From Verpa conica (taxonomy: Eukaryota; Ascomycota; Pezizomycetes; Pezizales; Morchellaceae): a stretch of DNA of 64,000 bases. Shown piece by piece: positions 1 through 10,576 of this stretch. The first letter of the stretch is position 1, and every line of letters starts with the position of its first letter. The notes below the pieces were generated by a model. It had not been told where the DNA came from. It ran no database searches and worked only from the letters and a program-made list of their open reading frames with translations. The stretch is taken from contig JAUFSD010000001.1 of NCBI GenBank assembly GCA_033030425.1, positions 558,001 to 622,000 of the forward strand, given 5' to 3'. Made by a program: the position numbers and the translations under genes.

Positions 1-1045
1 GTCCCCGCATCCCTCCCCCTAAAGCTCTCCACCCTTTCTCCAGCAACCCTAATATCATACACCGAAACAACCTCACTCTTTCTCTCCGCAATATACAAAT
101 ACCTTCCACAGTGACTCCACACCAACTGTGTAACCCCCGCCCCATCCCCCTCAAATAACCCAAACACACCTATCGTCTCCCCCGTTCCCTCAGTAGAATA
201 CAGTCCCACCTGCCGGCCAAATGTCCCCGCCGCCAACACCCCGGTCCCATCCGAGCTCCCTGGACACACCGCCAACGCAGACACGATACCTTTCATCGTG
301 TGCCCAGTCTGTACACTTCTCCTTGTGGGTATTGTTTTCAGCGCAAGCATAGGCCCTTCACCATTCCTATGAATGTCAAAGAACGATATCTGTGAGGTAG
401 TCCCCGCAATAAACCGGTTCGGGTTCGACGGAGCAAAGATCAGTGATGCAGGGGTATGGTATTTCTCGGTCATTGGGTCTATGAGAGGGTAGCTTGCGCG
501 GGTGGTGGGAGAAAGGAGGTCATAGAGCATGATTGGGTGATCACGTGAAGAGGCAATGAAGCAGCAGGTAGAGGGATCAGGGAGTTTCATGTCAGGGTAT
601 ATGGCCATTGCATAGGTTGGTTCTGCGGTATGAATGGAGGAGAACTGCTCTAGGTGCTTAGGGGAGTATGAGGGGTCGAGGAGGTCCACGGGACTACAGG
701 TAGATTAGCTGGTGAGTTTCCAATGCTCTCAACAAGTAGAAGATTCCGGCCAACGTACAGCACCCATGTTCTCAACTCATTATCCTCGCTTGATGTTAAA
801 ATACATGTGCCATCCGGTGACCTCTTGGATAGTTAGCTTTTAATCCATACTATCTCTAATCTGAGGTAAGCATACCATTGTGCACTCCTGAAGAGATTGC
901 TTTCTTTCCCATTGCCTACCGCGCCTTGTCTCCCATCAACCCTACGATTATATGTCTTTCCTGTAGACGCGACAAGCCCTGGTGGCTTTAGTAGAGACAT
1001 CGTATCACTCCGTCCGCTGTTGGTTGACGTTGCTAAAGGAAACAA
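1..1045 (-). CDS. TCAB1/WRAP53 (Swt21)-like WD40 protein, 3' end cut by window edge
   Basis: Three exons can be read: 876-1045, 759-821 and 1-693 and beyond, with the start at 1045. Introns have good donors (GTATGC, GTACGT) and branch sites (GCTAAC, GCTAATC). The joined protein has an N-terminal tail, then WSPDGTCILTSSEDNELR, a segment with CCFIASSRDHPIMLYD, and later WD40 blades including RYLYIAERKSEVVSVYDIR. These resemble, in order, the telomerase Cajal body protein 1 / Swt21 family, known as WD40 factors for small-nuclear or telomerase RNA biogenesis. The N-terminal region is shorter than in animals. The C-terminal blades lie outside the window. It is divergently arranged with the permease gene. 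The family call rests on recalled blade motifs; a specific RNA partner is not shown by sequence. Confidence 0.75.
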
Positions 1046-2061
1046 GGATAGTAGTTGAGGCTCAAAAGCTTATCTAGAGAGAGGAGGGTCTCGGCTGGTG
1101 GCTAAATCAAATGTATACATATACATGTCTTACTATAGGACCAGGCCCGCATGTAGATATACGCGACGTGGGGGAGTATACTGTATGCAGTGTACTTTAC
1201 AGTCCTAGATTGTTTCTTTAAATTCAGTCCCATATATATACTTACTCTAGAGTACATGTATGCACGAGAACGGGTATTAATGCGCTCTAAGATGCATGAT
1301 TTCTTTTTTCCTACTTTCAAGTTATGTAACTCTTTGGACGGCCAGTCACATGATACGACTCAGCAGTTAAACGTACGAGTACATGTATACACTGCATGTT
1401 CCTATCTACAAGTACATGTAGCCATTAGTATAAATTATTTGTCCAGATAGCTAAATAATAAAGTCTCCAGCTATTTCATAATTAGTAACCGAGATAAGAG
1501 TCTCTCTCTCTCCCTCTCTCTCTCGGGGAAGTGTCCGAGTAAACAATATAAACAACCCTAGCCCCACATTGAGAAGTTGTTCCGCGACACCAGGATCTCG
1601 ACCCCAGATCTCGCCCCTAGATAAGAGACGGGATTAATGTGTATCTATATAGGTGACATCGACCTCACCCGTAGCCTGCCAAAACAGGTCTTTGAAACGA
1701 GTGCCTAAAATTCATAAGCAGGAGCCCGGGACGAAGCGCGACAATCCCCCCACATTGCGTTACCATGTATATATATTGCGCCATCCCACGTTCCTCATGA
1801 ATTTTCTAAACATAAATCGTAGCATCCAATTGCTATACTAATGTGTTTTGCTTTTTTATTTCCTATTTCTTGCGCTATTTAAACATCCGAGAGTTAGGTT
1901 CCGGGGTCGTTTCCAGATCTAGGTTTTGCCCGGGGGAACTACATGTATCTACGAGCTTTTCGTCTTTTGACCCTGCTTGAATACCATCACTAGTGTTATT
2001 ACTACTACTACCACCAGCGCCACTACCAATTTCACCAATTGTTACGAAAAAAAGTTTTGAG
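1046..2061. other. divergent intergenic region
   Basis: About 1 kb between two divergently transcribed starts. It holds a CT microsatellite around 1501-1525 and four TACATGTA palindromes. I see no convincing coding exon here. Confidence 0.6.
1253..1947. promoter_or_regulatory. cluster of four TACATGTA palindromes
   Basis: Exact TACATGTA at 1253-1260, 1380-1387, 1413-1420 and 1940-1947, inside the shared promoter of the TCAB1-like and permease genes. Function is unknown; the regulatory label is inferred from position and recurrence. Confidence 0.4.
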
Positions 2062-4000
2062 ATGGGTTCTGATGAAGAGAAGACGGCGGCTGAGCGAGAG
2101 ACGAAAATGGCTTCCGACATGGGGTCGGTGCCAGAGCAGCAGGATGCGCCGCTACACCGGAAGTTAAAGTCGAGGCATTTGCAGATGATTGGTATAACAC
2201 TCTCGTTGAGGTCCCCGAGATTCCTATAATGTATACTAATCATTATTCTTTACCCTTGCAGCAATCGGAGGTATGTGGTACTAGCTGCTCAGTGCTTTTT
2301 TAAAATTTCTCAAATACATGGGACCCGATAACCGGGTTACACCCCAATATTCCAAGAACAATCTGACTTGACATCTGTAAAGGAATCATTGGCCCTGGTT
2401 TACTCGTCGGCTCCGGTAATGCACTTCACCTCGCAGGTCCCGCCGGGATTTTAATATCCTTCACACTTGTCGGCATGATAGTTTTCTTCGTAATGTATGG
2501 CCCTTTTCCTATTAGGTTTCCCATTCCATTACTGACATTCAGTTACATAGGCAATCACTCGGCGAGCTTGCAACTCTCATCCCCGTCACTGGCTCGTTCA
2601 CTGAATATGCCGAACGCTTCGTCGACGATGCCCTCGCCTTCGCTCTTGGCTGGGGCTACTGGTACCTCTGGGTCACTGTTCTCGCGAATGAATACAACGC
2701 GATTTCCCTTGTGGTTATGTACTGGTCTGATACTGTACCCCAATGGGCATGGATTTTGATCTTCTGGGTGCTTTTTCTATCGCTCTCTATGCTAGGTGTA
2801 CTAGCGTATGGCGAGGTTGAGTTCTGGTTGAGTCTCATTAAGGTCATTTCGATAACGGTATTCTTTATTATCGCTATTATAATCTCGGCCGGTGGAGTCG
2901 GGCCACAGAAGATAGGATTCAAGTATTGGAATGACCCGGGGGCATTTGCAGACAGTATCAACGGTGTTGCAAAGACGTTTGTGATTGCGGGGACCTTGTA
3001 TGCTGGGACGGAAATGGTGGGTATCACAGCGGGGGAGGCAGGGAATCCTGGGAGGGCTGTGCCGAGAGCAATTAGGCAGGTCTTTTGGAGGATTTTAATT
3101 GTGAGTTATGGTTCGTGAAAATTAGTTAGACGTTACTAAGTAGATTTCAGTTTTATGTCGGTATGATGTTTTTTATTGGTATTTTGATACCATACACTGA
3201 CTCCCGTCTTCTCTCTTCGACCTCTCGTACTGCTCGTTCACCCCTTACTATCGCCCTTGACGATGCTGGAATTCATACTGCTGCGCATCTTATTAATGGG
3301 CTCATCGTCATATCTGTCATATCTGCTGGAAACTCATCACTCTATGTCGCCTCCCGAACAATCCTATTCATGTCCCGCACCAAAAAGGCACCCAAGTTCT
3401 TCTCCCGGGTCGACAAACGTGGTGTCCCATGGGCCGCACTACTATTATCGAATCTTGCAGCCTGTATATCTTTTCTCTCACTCTCTGGGGGCGCCGGCGA
3501 ACTCTACCAGGCACTGATTACGCTAAGTGGAGTGTCAACATTTATGGTATGGGCTACTATAGAGTTTGTGCATATCCGCTTCAGGATGGCGATGAAAGTT
3601 CAAGGACAAAGCATTGAAAGACTACCATTTAAAGCCGCTTTGTATCCATATGGAACATATGCAGCACTAGCTGCTAATATATTCTTAATCCTATTCCAGG
3701 GTATGTTCCCTTATTCTATATCTTGGGGAGGGGGTGTGAGGGTATGCTAACAGTGACGATATAGGATACACTGCATTCTTAAACCCCTTTAGTGCAAAAG
3801 ACTTTGTGGTAAATTACATACTCCTTCCTGTGTCACTGTTGTTCTTCTTGGGGTATAAGTTCTGGAATAAAACAAAGTGGGTGCGCTTGGAGGATATGGA
3901 TTTGTATTCGGGGAGAAGGGAGGATGATACAGTGGTTGGGGAAGGGGCTGGAGGGGCGACTCCGTGGTGGAAGAAGGTGAGGAGGGCTATAGTGGGATAA
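2062..4000 (+). CDS. amino-acid permease (AAT family), 6 exons
   Basis: Exons 2062-2191, 2262-2270, 2383-2494, 2551-3100, 3151-3700 and 3765-4000 join to a 528-residue protein. The start follows from the frame leading into the family motif HLQMIAIGG, directly before IGPGLLVGSG, which marks the first transmembrane helix of fungal AAT-type permeases. About twelve hydrophobic segments follow, as does the conserved ETVGITAGEA-like segment (here EMVGITAGEAGNPGRAVPRA). It is expected to import amino acids across the plasma membrane by proton symport; substrate specificity cannot be told from the sequence. The second coding exon is only 9 nt and supplies the residues A-I-G of the signature. The C-terminal tail is short and charged. 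It converges on NUF2. Confidence 0.9.
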
Positions 4001-4729
4001 GTATCCCTTTTATTTGGCATTTTTATTTTCTATTTATGAGTGATCTTTGAAGCTACATAATATTGGTATTAAATCTTTCACTAAATTATTACGAGATAAC
4101 TTGATAATGAATATTGCGGATTGCTACCATACATCTTGCAAGATAGTCTTGAGGTCCATGTAGTCTTTATTGAAGGGATTTTGTCAACAGCACTATAATT
4201 ACACCCATCAAGACTACCCAAGGCTGTACATAAAATATAATCAACTCTCTGATATTCTTAAAAGCTCTCATTTTGCTGATCATTGAGTAGACTTAACCGA
4301 ATAATACCTCGTGCCTACAACTCAAAACATAGAACTAGATACATTTAGTCTTGGGAATAGCAACTCAAACAATTAAGCACACAAAAAATATCATAAACTC
4401 TCTGTGTACTTACTATTAATTCATTCGTTCAACTACAGTGATAAGACTAAATTACCGAGTGATATTTCACGTGCTAAACCCAATACCCCCTAGAACCTAA
4501 ATAAAGTACCAAAGCCTTTCTAACCTAACCTCTCACAATAAGCCTACAGCCAATATGAATCACATAACAGTAGCATAAATTAACAAGCACAAATATAAAT
4601 ATATATAGAAAAAGACGATATAGCTAGATACAAAGTCAACAAAAAAAATCAGCACCAGCGCGCCATCCCATCTTTTACAAAAAAATACACATCCAACTCC
4701 AACCCGATTTTACCCACGAAAGTAATCAT
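4001..4729. other. convergent AT-rich spacer
   Basis: Spacer between the 3' ends of the permease and NUF2 genes. It is strongly A+T rich, with no open frame of note and no TACATGTA. Confidence 0.6.
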
Positions 4730-6230
4730 TCAAATACACTGCTCCATCTCACTGATATACAAGGTGATATGACTCTTCATCTTTGCAAACTCCACATGGG
4801 CAGCCATAACCTCCTCCTCCACCTTCTCCTTCATGTCCGCCATCTCCTTCTCGATCCTTTCGATCCGTATCTTCTTCTTCTCCATATCCTTGTCACGCTC
4901 AGCTCGCTCCTTGGATAGCTGCTTATATGCTTCCTTCAGCTCTCGCATCTTCTTCTGCGCGCTCGAGGATTTTGATTCGCCTGTTTCGCGCGCACGTGTA
5001 ATTTTTTCAGTAGCATTTTGAAGTTGACGTTGGAGGCGCTAGAAAGCTGTTAGGGGGGGTCATATAGGAGAAGAGTAATATGACGAACCTGCTCGCTTCG
5101 CTCAGTCTCTCGAACTTCAGTTTGTTTCTGTGTGAGGATCTCATAGTGTCTTGCCGCTTTCCGAGCGTTTTCTTCCTCTTTTACTAACTCCTGCTCACAC
5201 TCCTCCATAACTTTGATCGCACTCATAACATCCTGCTCTACAATCGCAAACGAGTCCGCTGAGGTCTGTAGCGCACGGCCTTTCCTCTCCACACTATCGG
5301 CTGTTGCCTTCTCCTGCGCGAGCGATGCACCCATATCGGTAATTACCTGCTGTAGCTTATCCGGAGAATCGACAATATAAGGTCGAATCTTCTCTGCTTC
5401 CTGCAGTGTCTTTGTGACAAAGTATTGCCTATCCTCTAACGTCCTGACATATGTCTCCTTCTCTTGCTTCAGTTTATTCATATCGTTCGTCAATGCTTTC
5501 TCCCTCTTCGAAAATGCATACAGTTCCTCGCCAAGCATCTTCTGCACCTCCTTTGCACGCTTAATCATTGGCTCCTCCTTTGCACGCTGCTGCCTCAGTG
5601 ACTGTAATCGCCGCTCAAGCTCTTCATTCTCGAGATATAACTGCTCGATAGTCTCTTTCGCCTTCTCGGCCTTTTGAAAATGCTCATCAATCACCCCGGC
5701 GCGCCCCTCACGGAAACGTGTAAAGTTAATGATGTAAGAGAGGATCCGGGTCAACCGAGCCCCATCAGGCTTTGCGAGGTCGTTGATTGTGAAATCTTCG
5801 ATCCCGCATTCAAACATGAGTGTTCTCAGCGAAACATAGAACGCCATGAGTGTCTGTGCGTCTTGCTGTGTCTCTGGGAACTCTAGCTGCTCACTAGCAG
5901 AGCGGAGAATGGGCTCTACAGCGTCCTTTCGAATCCCCATTAAGAGGTCGGCAAACATCTCGAAGACAAGCTGTGTTTTAGGTGGGGAGGGCTTCTTGAG
6001 GTCTTCAAGTTGGAAGGGGACACCGAGCTCAGAGATACAGTCAACGATTTCATGGTCTTTCTAGGGTGGGGGTTAGTATGTCCACATTTAGAGAGAGATG
6101 AGGGACAGACGATGAGGAGGTAGTTTTCTGCGGGTTGTGGGTGCTGCTGTCTGTTTCTAGAAGTGGAGCTTGGGGGAGGTTGATTCTGTGATGAGCGGAA
6201 GACGTTGCTCTGTCGCGGATTGAAGGACAT
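4730..6230 (-). CDS. NUF2: kinetochore protein Nuf2 (Ndc80 complex), 3 exons
   Basis: Exons 6111-6230, 5089-6060 and 4730-5038 (two 50-nt introns) encode 466 residues. After a short disordered N-terminus comes a calponin-homology-like head with KDHEIVDCISELGVPF and the block VFEMFADLLMGIRKDAVEPI, then the conserved ARLTRILSYIINFTRFRE segment around residue 150. The rest is almost continuous coiled coil (E/K/Q heptads). Nuf2 pairs with Ndc80 through the coiled coil, and the CH heads bind microtubules at the outer kinetochore. Length and order match fungal Nuf2. The first donor is the weaker GTCTGT, but the join is needed to keep the head domain in frame and the branch site (CTAAC) is good. Confidence 0.9.
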
Positions 6231-6555
6231 TTTGGGTATGGGATATCTCTTGGGTTAGGAGTTAGGGTTTATTGATGAGATGTTGGTTGAGGTTGAGGTT
6301 GAGGTAGTGGGGGGTGAGGGATTTCAATTCTAGATGATAGTGGGGGAAAGGCGTTGCTGTTCTAGTGTAAACATAAACACTAGAGCTGTTGCCATGCAGT
6401 AGATTATAGTATAATGTCTTTGTTTAGATATTCTATGAATAAATCCTTTGTCTAGCGAGATTCATTGAACCCTTACCCACAGACATTAGATATCAATCGA
6501 TCTCCTGTACACAAAGAAATGACATCGAGAGGGTAACTAGGCAAGGCCTGATACA

Positions 6556-6563
6556 TACATGTA
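6556..6563. promoter_or_regulatory. TACATGTA palindrome
   Basis: Lies 326 bp upstream of the NUF2 start, just outside the left arm of the first MITE. Confidence 0.35.
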
Positions 6564-6574
6564 GCTTACAGTAT

Positions 6575-6711
6575 GGGGCAGGCAACAAGTACCCGATAAT
6601 GCAAGTCTTGGGCAAGGGCTCTTTATTTGAGGAAACCTCTCTAGTGAGCAAAATACGCCTATCGATTGGTAAGAATAAGACTTGCATTGTCGGGTACTTC
6701 TTGCCTGCCCC
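6575..6711. mobile_element. MITE-like inverted-repeat element, copy 1
   Basis: Arms 6575-6609 and 6677-6711 are near-perfect reverse complements over 35 nt (GGGGCAGGCAACAAGTACCC at the left end). TA dinucleotides lie next to both ends. No coding capacity; a non-autonomous DNA transposon is inferred. Confidence 0.7.
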
Positions 6712-6774
6712 GAGTACTTCCCTGCCCACCAACATGTTATATCCGCGTAGACCCAAGTGTACATACATACATAG

Positions 6775-6912
6775 GTACTCGTAGTAGGCGTTAAGTACCC
6801 GAAAATTCAAGTCCCGGATAGGGACGTTTTATTGGACATGCAAAAATATACCTGTCTATTGGCGAAATACTCACCTCCATTTCCATTGCGGGTACCACCA
6901 AGATGTAGGTAC
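6775..6912. mobile_element. MITE-like element, diverged copy 2
   Basis: Shares AAGTACCCGAAAATTCAAGTC on the left and the motif TATACCTGTC(T/G)ATTGG with copies 1 and 3. The right arm is only weakly complementary, so this is probably a decayed relative. Confidence 0.4.
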
Positions 6913-7230
6913 TATACCCTCAGTAGGGTATCCAGACCACACACACATTAGTATACATCTAGAGCAGAACCCGGCAGCAGGTCCAGTGTCCCTAATCCAA
7001 GGTAACATCCACGTTATCAGCTGCAAAACTCGCACCGGTACTTTAGCGCTGCAACCGAACCGTCTTGTTATCGCAGGGTTAGGTTTCGCAGCTGTATAAC
7101 TCGGACCTCCCCCAATTACTTTCCCACCGGCTTCCGTCGCTTCTCTTCGGTTCACCACCCGCAGAGCCTCCACCTCATCATGCCTAATCTCTGGGATATC
7201 CAACATTTCTCTACAGTAAAGCTTAGTATA

Positions 7231-7238
7231 TACATGTA
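7231..7238. promoter_or_regulatory. TACATGTA palindrome
   Basis: About 700 bp upstream of the LYC1-like start, immediately left of the third MITE. Confidence 0.35.
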
Positions 7239-7250
7239 CATGTGTATTCT

Positions 7251-7396
7251 ACTCGCAACAGGTATAAAGTACCTGGAAATTCAAGTCTTGGACAGGAAAA
7301 ATCAATTGGATATTGGGGGTTTTCTGTAAAAATTATACCTGTCGATTGGTGAAAATACTCGCCTGCATTTCCGGGTACTATATTCCTGTTGCGAGT
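7251..7396. mobile_element. MITE-like inverted-repeat element, copy 3
   Basis: Arms 7251-7280 and 7367-7396 match as reverse complements at about 26 of 30 positions, beginning CTCGCAACAGG inside flanking TA dinucleotides. TA flanks are typical of Tc1/mariner-type targets. The interior has no frame. Confidence 0.7.
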
Positions 7397-7933
7397 ATAC
7401 CTGATAACCGCACCGCGCACGCACCTCCAGCAGAGCATGTAGGGTATCTAGAGAAGAGAAGCCCGGCTGGGTAGATAGAGTGGTAGGAACCCATCAAACC
7501 AGCCAATACAAAGTACCTTATATCTAGGATAGTCACGCGCTCAATCCCCGCTTGACCGGTAGTGGAAAGTCCGTCACAGGATCGCTATGGGTTTAGCTAA
7601 TGCAAACTCGCGATGTGCATGTCTGTTGTGTGAAGGTGTGGACTGTATTACCCAGAAGAGGGAGTGCTAACCGTTCTATTTTGTCTCCCTCTTTCCTGTC
7701 TGTTGTCGATAACCAAGAGACCCCCGAGGGCAGGACAGGCCTCATAATATTGTCATCATTTACCATGGAAGCTGTAGAAGGAGGTCTTGTTCTATCCCGC
7801 TACATAATCACAACATTCCTCCACTACCCCTAGATCTCCCAATCCCACGAAAACACCTCCAATTCACAGCTATAAATCTTCCATTGAAAAGAAAAGAAAG
7901 AGAGAGAATCTCAAACAGAAGAACCCCCCCATA

Positions 7934-9110
7934 ATGCCGACTGCAACCTCCCAATCCAAGTTTCTCCTCCGTCACCCTACCCAAGAGGAGCTCATATACA
8001 TCCGCACCCTCCACTCAGAGTGCTGGGCTGGTCCTCTCACTGTTTCGCAGTACCTCATGCGAGAGGTCCACATAGCATCTACAAACCTAACCCGTGATGG
8101 CGGAATGACGCAATGGGTCCTCATCGACTCAACCTCGACAAACCCTCACATCCTTGCCTCCTGCGAAGCAATCCAGAAGAAAGCTGTCATCTCATATCCC
8201 CCCGCTGACGGCGAGAAGCGTGTTCCGGTGAAAGACGTAGTAGCATATGGCATCGGCAGTGTCTTCACCCCCCCAGAGTGCCGAGGGAAGGGTTACGCAA
8301 GGATCATGCTCACAATGCTGGGGGAGCGATTGAAGTGCCACAATGGGGAATTGGCGGGGTTCTCAGTGTTGTATTCCGATATTGGAAAGGTTCGTTTTTT
8401 TTTTATCCACTTCTCATCCCTGTTTTTAGGTCTGTGCTAACAAAACCACCCTCGGATAGGAGTTTTATGCGAAATTGGGATGGCTCCCTCATCCCTCATC
8501 ACATATCGATATTCCTGTCCCTGCCGCAACAAGGTACCACACGGATAAGGTTCAGCCTCTTTACCATGATGATATAGCCGCGCTGTGTGGGATTGATAGT
8601 GAGAACGTCAAGGCTGCCATGTCGACACGCTATAATAAACCCCGAGTTGCATTTCTACCAGACCATGAATCAATGGACTGGCACCACAACCGCGAGGAGT
8701 TTATCTCGGGATGTATAAGTCCCACTACCGGGAAACCGGAGGTTAAGGGGTGCATCACCGCCGATGGTAGAAGATGGGTTATCTGGGGGCGGGACTTTTC
8801 ACTCTCTGGCCCAAAGCTTTACATCCTCCGTATTGTTGACCTGGGCGATGATGAAGGTAGAGAGGAGGACATGGTCGCTATGTTAAGCGCGGCGGTGGAT
8901 GAGGCACAAAAGTGGAAGCTCGGGAAGGTGTGTGCTTGGAACCCGGACCGGTGGGTGCTGGAAGCGGCGAGGAAGCTTGCGGGAGAAGTGCGTGTTATGG
9001 ATAGGGAGATGGACTCGATTGCGAGTTTGATGATGTACGGTGAGGAGAAGGTCGGGAGTGGAGTTGCGGATGTAGAGTGGGTTGTTAATGAGAAGTTTGC
9101 GTGGTGCTAG
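7934..9110 (+). CDS. LYC1: LYC1-like lysine N-acetyltransferase, 2 exons
   Basis: Exons 7934-8389 and 8460-9110 encode 368 residues. The N-terminus (LRHPTQEELIYIRTLHSECW) and the block ASCEAIQKKAVI precede YGIGSVFTPPECRGKGYARIMLTML, where the R/Q-x-x-G-x-G/A-type acetyl-CoA loop of the GNAT fold is visible as RGKGYA. FSVLYSDIGKEFYAKLGW, spanning the intron, is the second half of the GNAT core. This arrangement is characteristic of the fungal LYC1 family, known from Yarrowia as an enzyme of lysine degradation that acetylates the side-chain amine. The intron has a clear branch site (GTGCTAAC). It is probably cytosolic, with no signal peptide. Recognition is from recalled motifs. Confidence 0.75.
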
Positions 9111-10576
9111 TGAGGGGCGCTGGTATATGCTGATGTGGTTGTTTTATTTGCTTTTTTTGCCTTTTTTTTCTGGTATTGGTTTGTGGGGGTTTCAATGGGT
9201 AATTGGTAATTGAGATTGGGGATTAGTGGAGAATTTGGGTATGTTTTTTTTTCTTCTTCCCTTCCTTTCTTTGCTTTATCGGGGATTGGCCTTGAGGCGC
9301 TTGAGGGTACAACAATAGGAGGACTATGATTACGGGGTCATGGGTTAATGAGTGTACGAAAATATACTGTATTGTGTGTACGCTGAAAAGTGCATGTTCT
9401 GTTTTATTCCTTTTTCTGCATATAGAGCGGAGCGCATACATAGTGTATTAGGAGGACCCGGGGGGGATACTCTAAGAAGAGAGGTCAGGATATTCGGCAG
9501 TGTTGAATAGCATGGCTGATGACTGCCGGGCCTCACTAAAGTCCGAATTGCATGGAGATCCAAAGTGCCCAGCGGCCTGTCCACACAACAGCAAGAAAAA
9601 AGAGAGTAAAAAAAACAAAAAAAACAAGGAAACAGGAACAAATGAATAAAACCACTCGGTTCTAATCCCCTTCCTCAGCGTTACTACTTTAGACTAAGTA
9701 ATCTCACCGCAGCATGTCGTCCCCGTGGTAGCATCTCAGATAAAAAAGCAACCAACCAATCGAATCGGATCGATCAGATAGAGCATGATAATCTCCTAAC
9801 CGGGGGGGTACATCATACATGTACTCTACCTCTATGGGACGGCCTAGACAGGAAAACCCCGTGACCTACACGTCCGCGTCCAATCAGGGCGCACAGAGAT
9901 CCGCTGACTGGTTGAGTGGCATCAAGCAATCATTCGGGATACCATACCGGTACCGTAAAGAACTCTACATCGCTGCCACTGCAACTGCCACTGCCACTCC
10001 CGCTCCTTCCATTCCTCGGGACCCGGAATAAATAAGGAAATAACAAAACGTGGGAACGTGTAACTCGAGGGCCTATTCAGGTTCTTTTTTGTTTTTTGCT
10101 TCGTTGGGAGGAGGAGAGTGAAAGTGTGTGCATCTTATCATATCGAAGATCTCCCTCTAGGTTGTGATAGGTAGACTCTTCTTCTTCCCTCTGATCTCTT
10201 CGTCAACAGTTCTACTTGAAGGAGAGAGCGGTGATCCTGTTATCCAGGGTGACAGTGAGCGACCGTGGAGGAGGAGGAGGAGCAGGAGGAGGAGGTACAG
10301 GAGGGCACTCGACATCTTGAGACGCGGTGGAAGCCGTTAGTCCTTACAAATTACAGCGACAGAACGAATTCTTCTTCTCTCTTCATCTTTTTTTTTTAAA
10401 GATCTTCTCCATCTTTCACTTCATCTTCTACATACACATACCCCTTCCTCTCTCTCTCTCTCTCTCTCTCCTCCTTCTCTTCATCCTATCCATCTCATAT
10501 CCATCATCCCTTCCTTTATTTCTATTTCAACCTCTACTTCCTTTCCCCCTCGCATATCATTCCTCTTCTTAGCGAT
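9111..10576. other. SREA upstream region and long leader
   Basis: No coding exon is recognised. It contains T-rich and CT-microsatellite tracts (10450-10471), a GGA/GAG repeat near 10266-10296, several single GATA motifs (for example 9736, 9772, and CTTATC near 10134) and one TACATGTA. Confidence 0.55.
9826..9833. promoter_or_regulatory. TACATGTA palindrome
   Basis: About 750 bp upstream of the SREA start codon. Confidence 0.35.

Larger units (their letters stand above)
6231..7933. other. divergent intergenic region rich in small inverted repeats
   Basis: 1.7 kb between the NUF2 and LYC1-like starts. It contains a GGTTGA minisatellite near 6282-6306, three related inverted-repeat elements and two TACATGTA sites. 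A 111-codon open frame on the minus strand (6871-7206) resembles nothing I recognise. Confidence 0.6.

Noticed and set aside
6871..7206. 111-codon minus-strand open frame in the NUF2-LYC1 spacer
   Set aside because: No recognisable family, partly overlaps MITE sequence, no splice context or paired gene structure.
9223..9641. Minus-strand frames between LYC1 and SREA
   Set aside because: Low-complexity sequence from T- and A-runs, no family, no supporting introns.
10441..10475. CT microsatellite as a possible regulatory element
   Set aside because: Pyrimidine tracts are common in fungal leaders, and nothing specific distinguishes this one.
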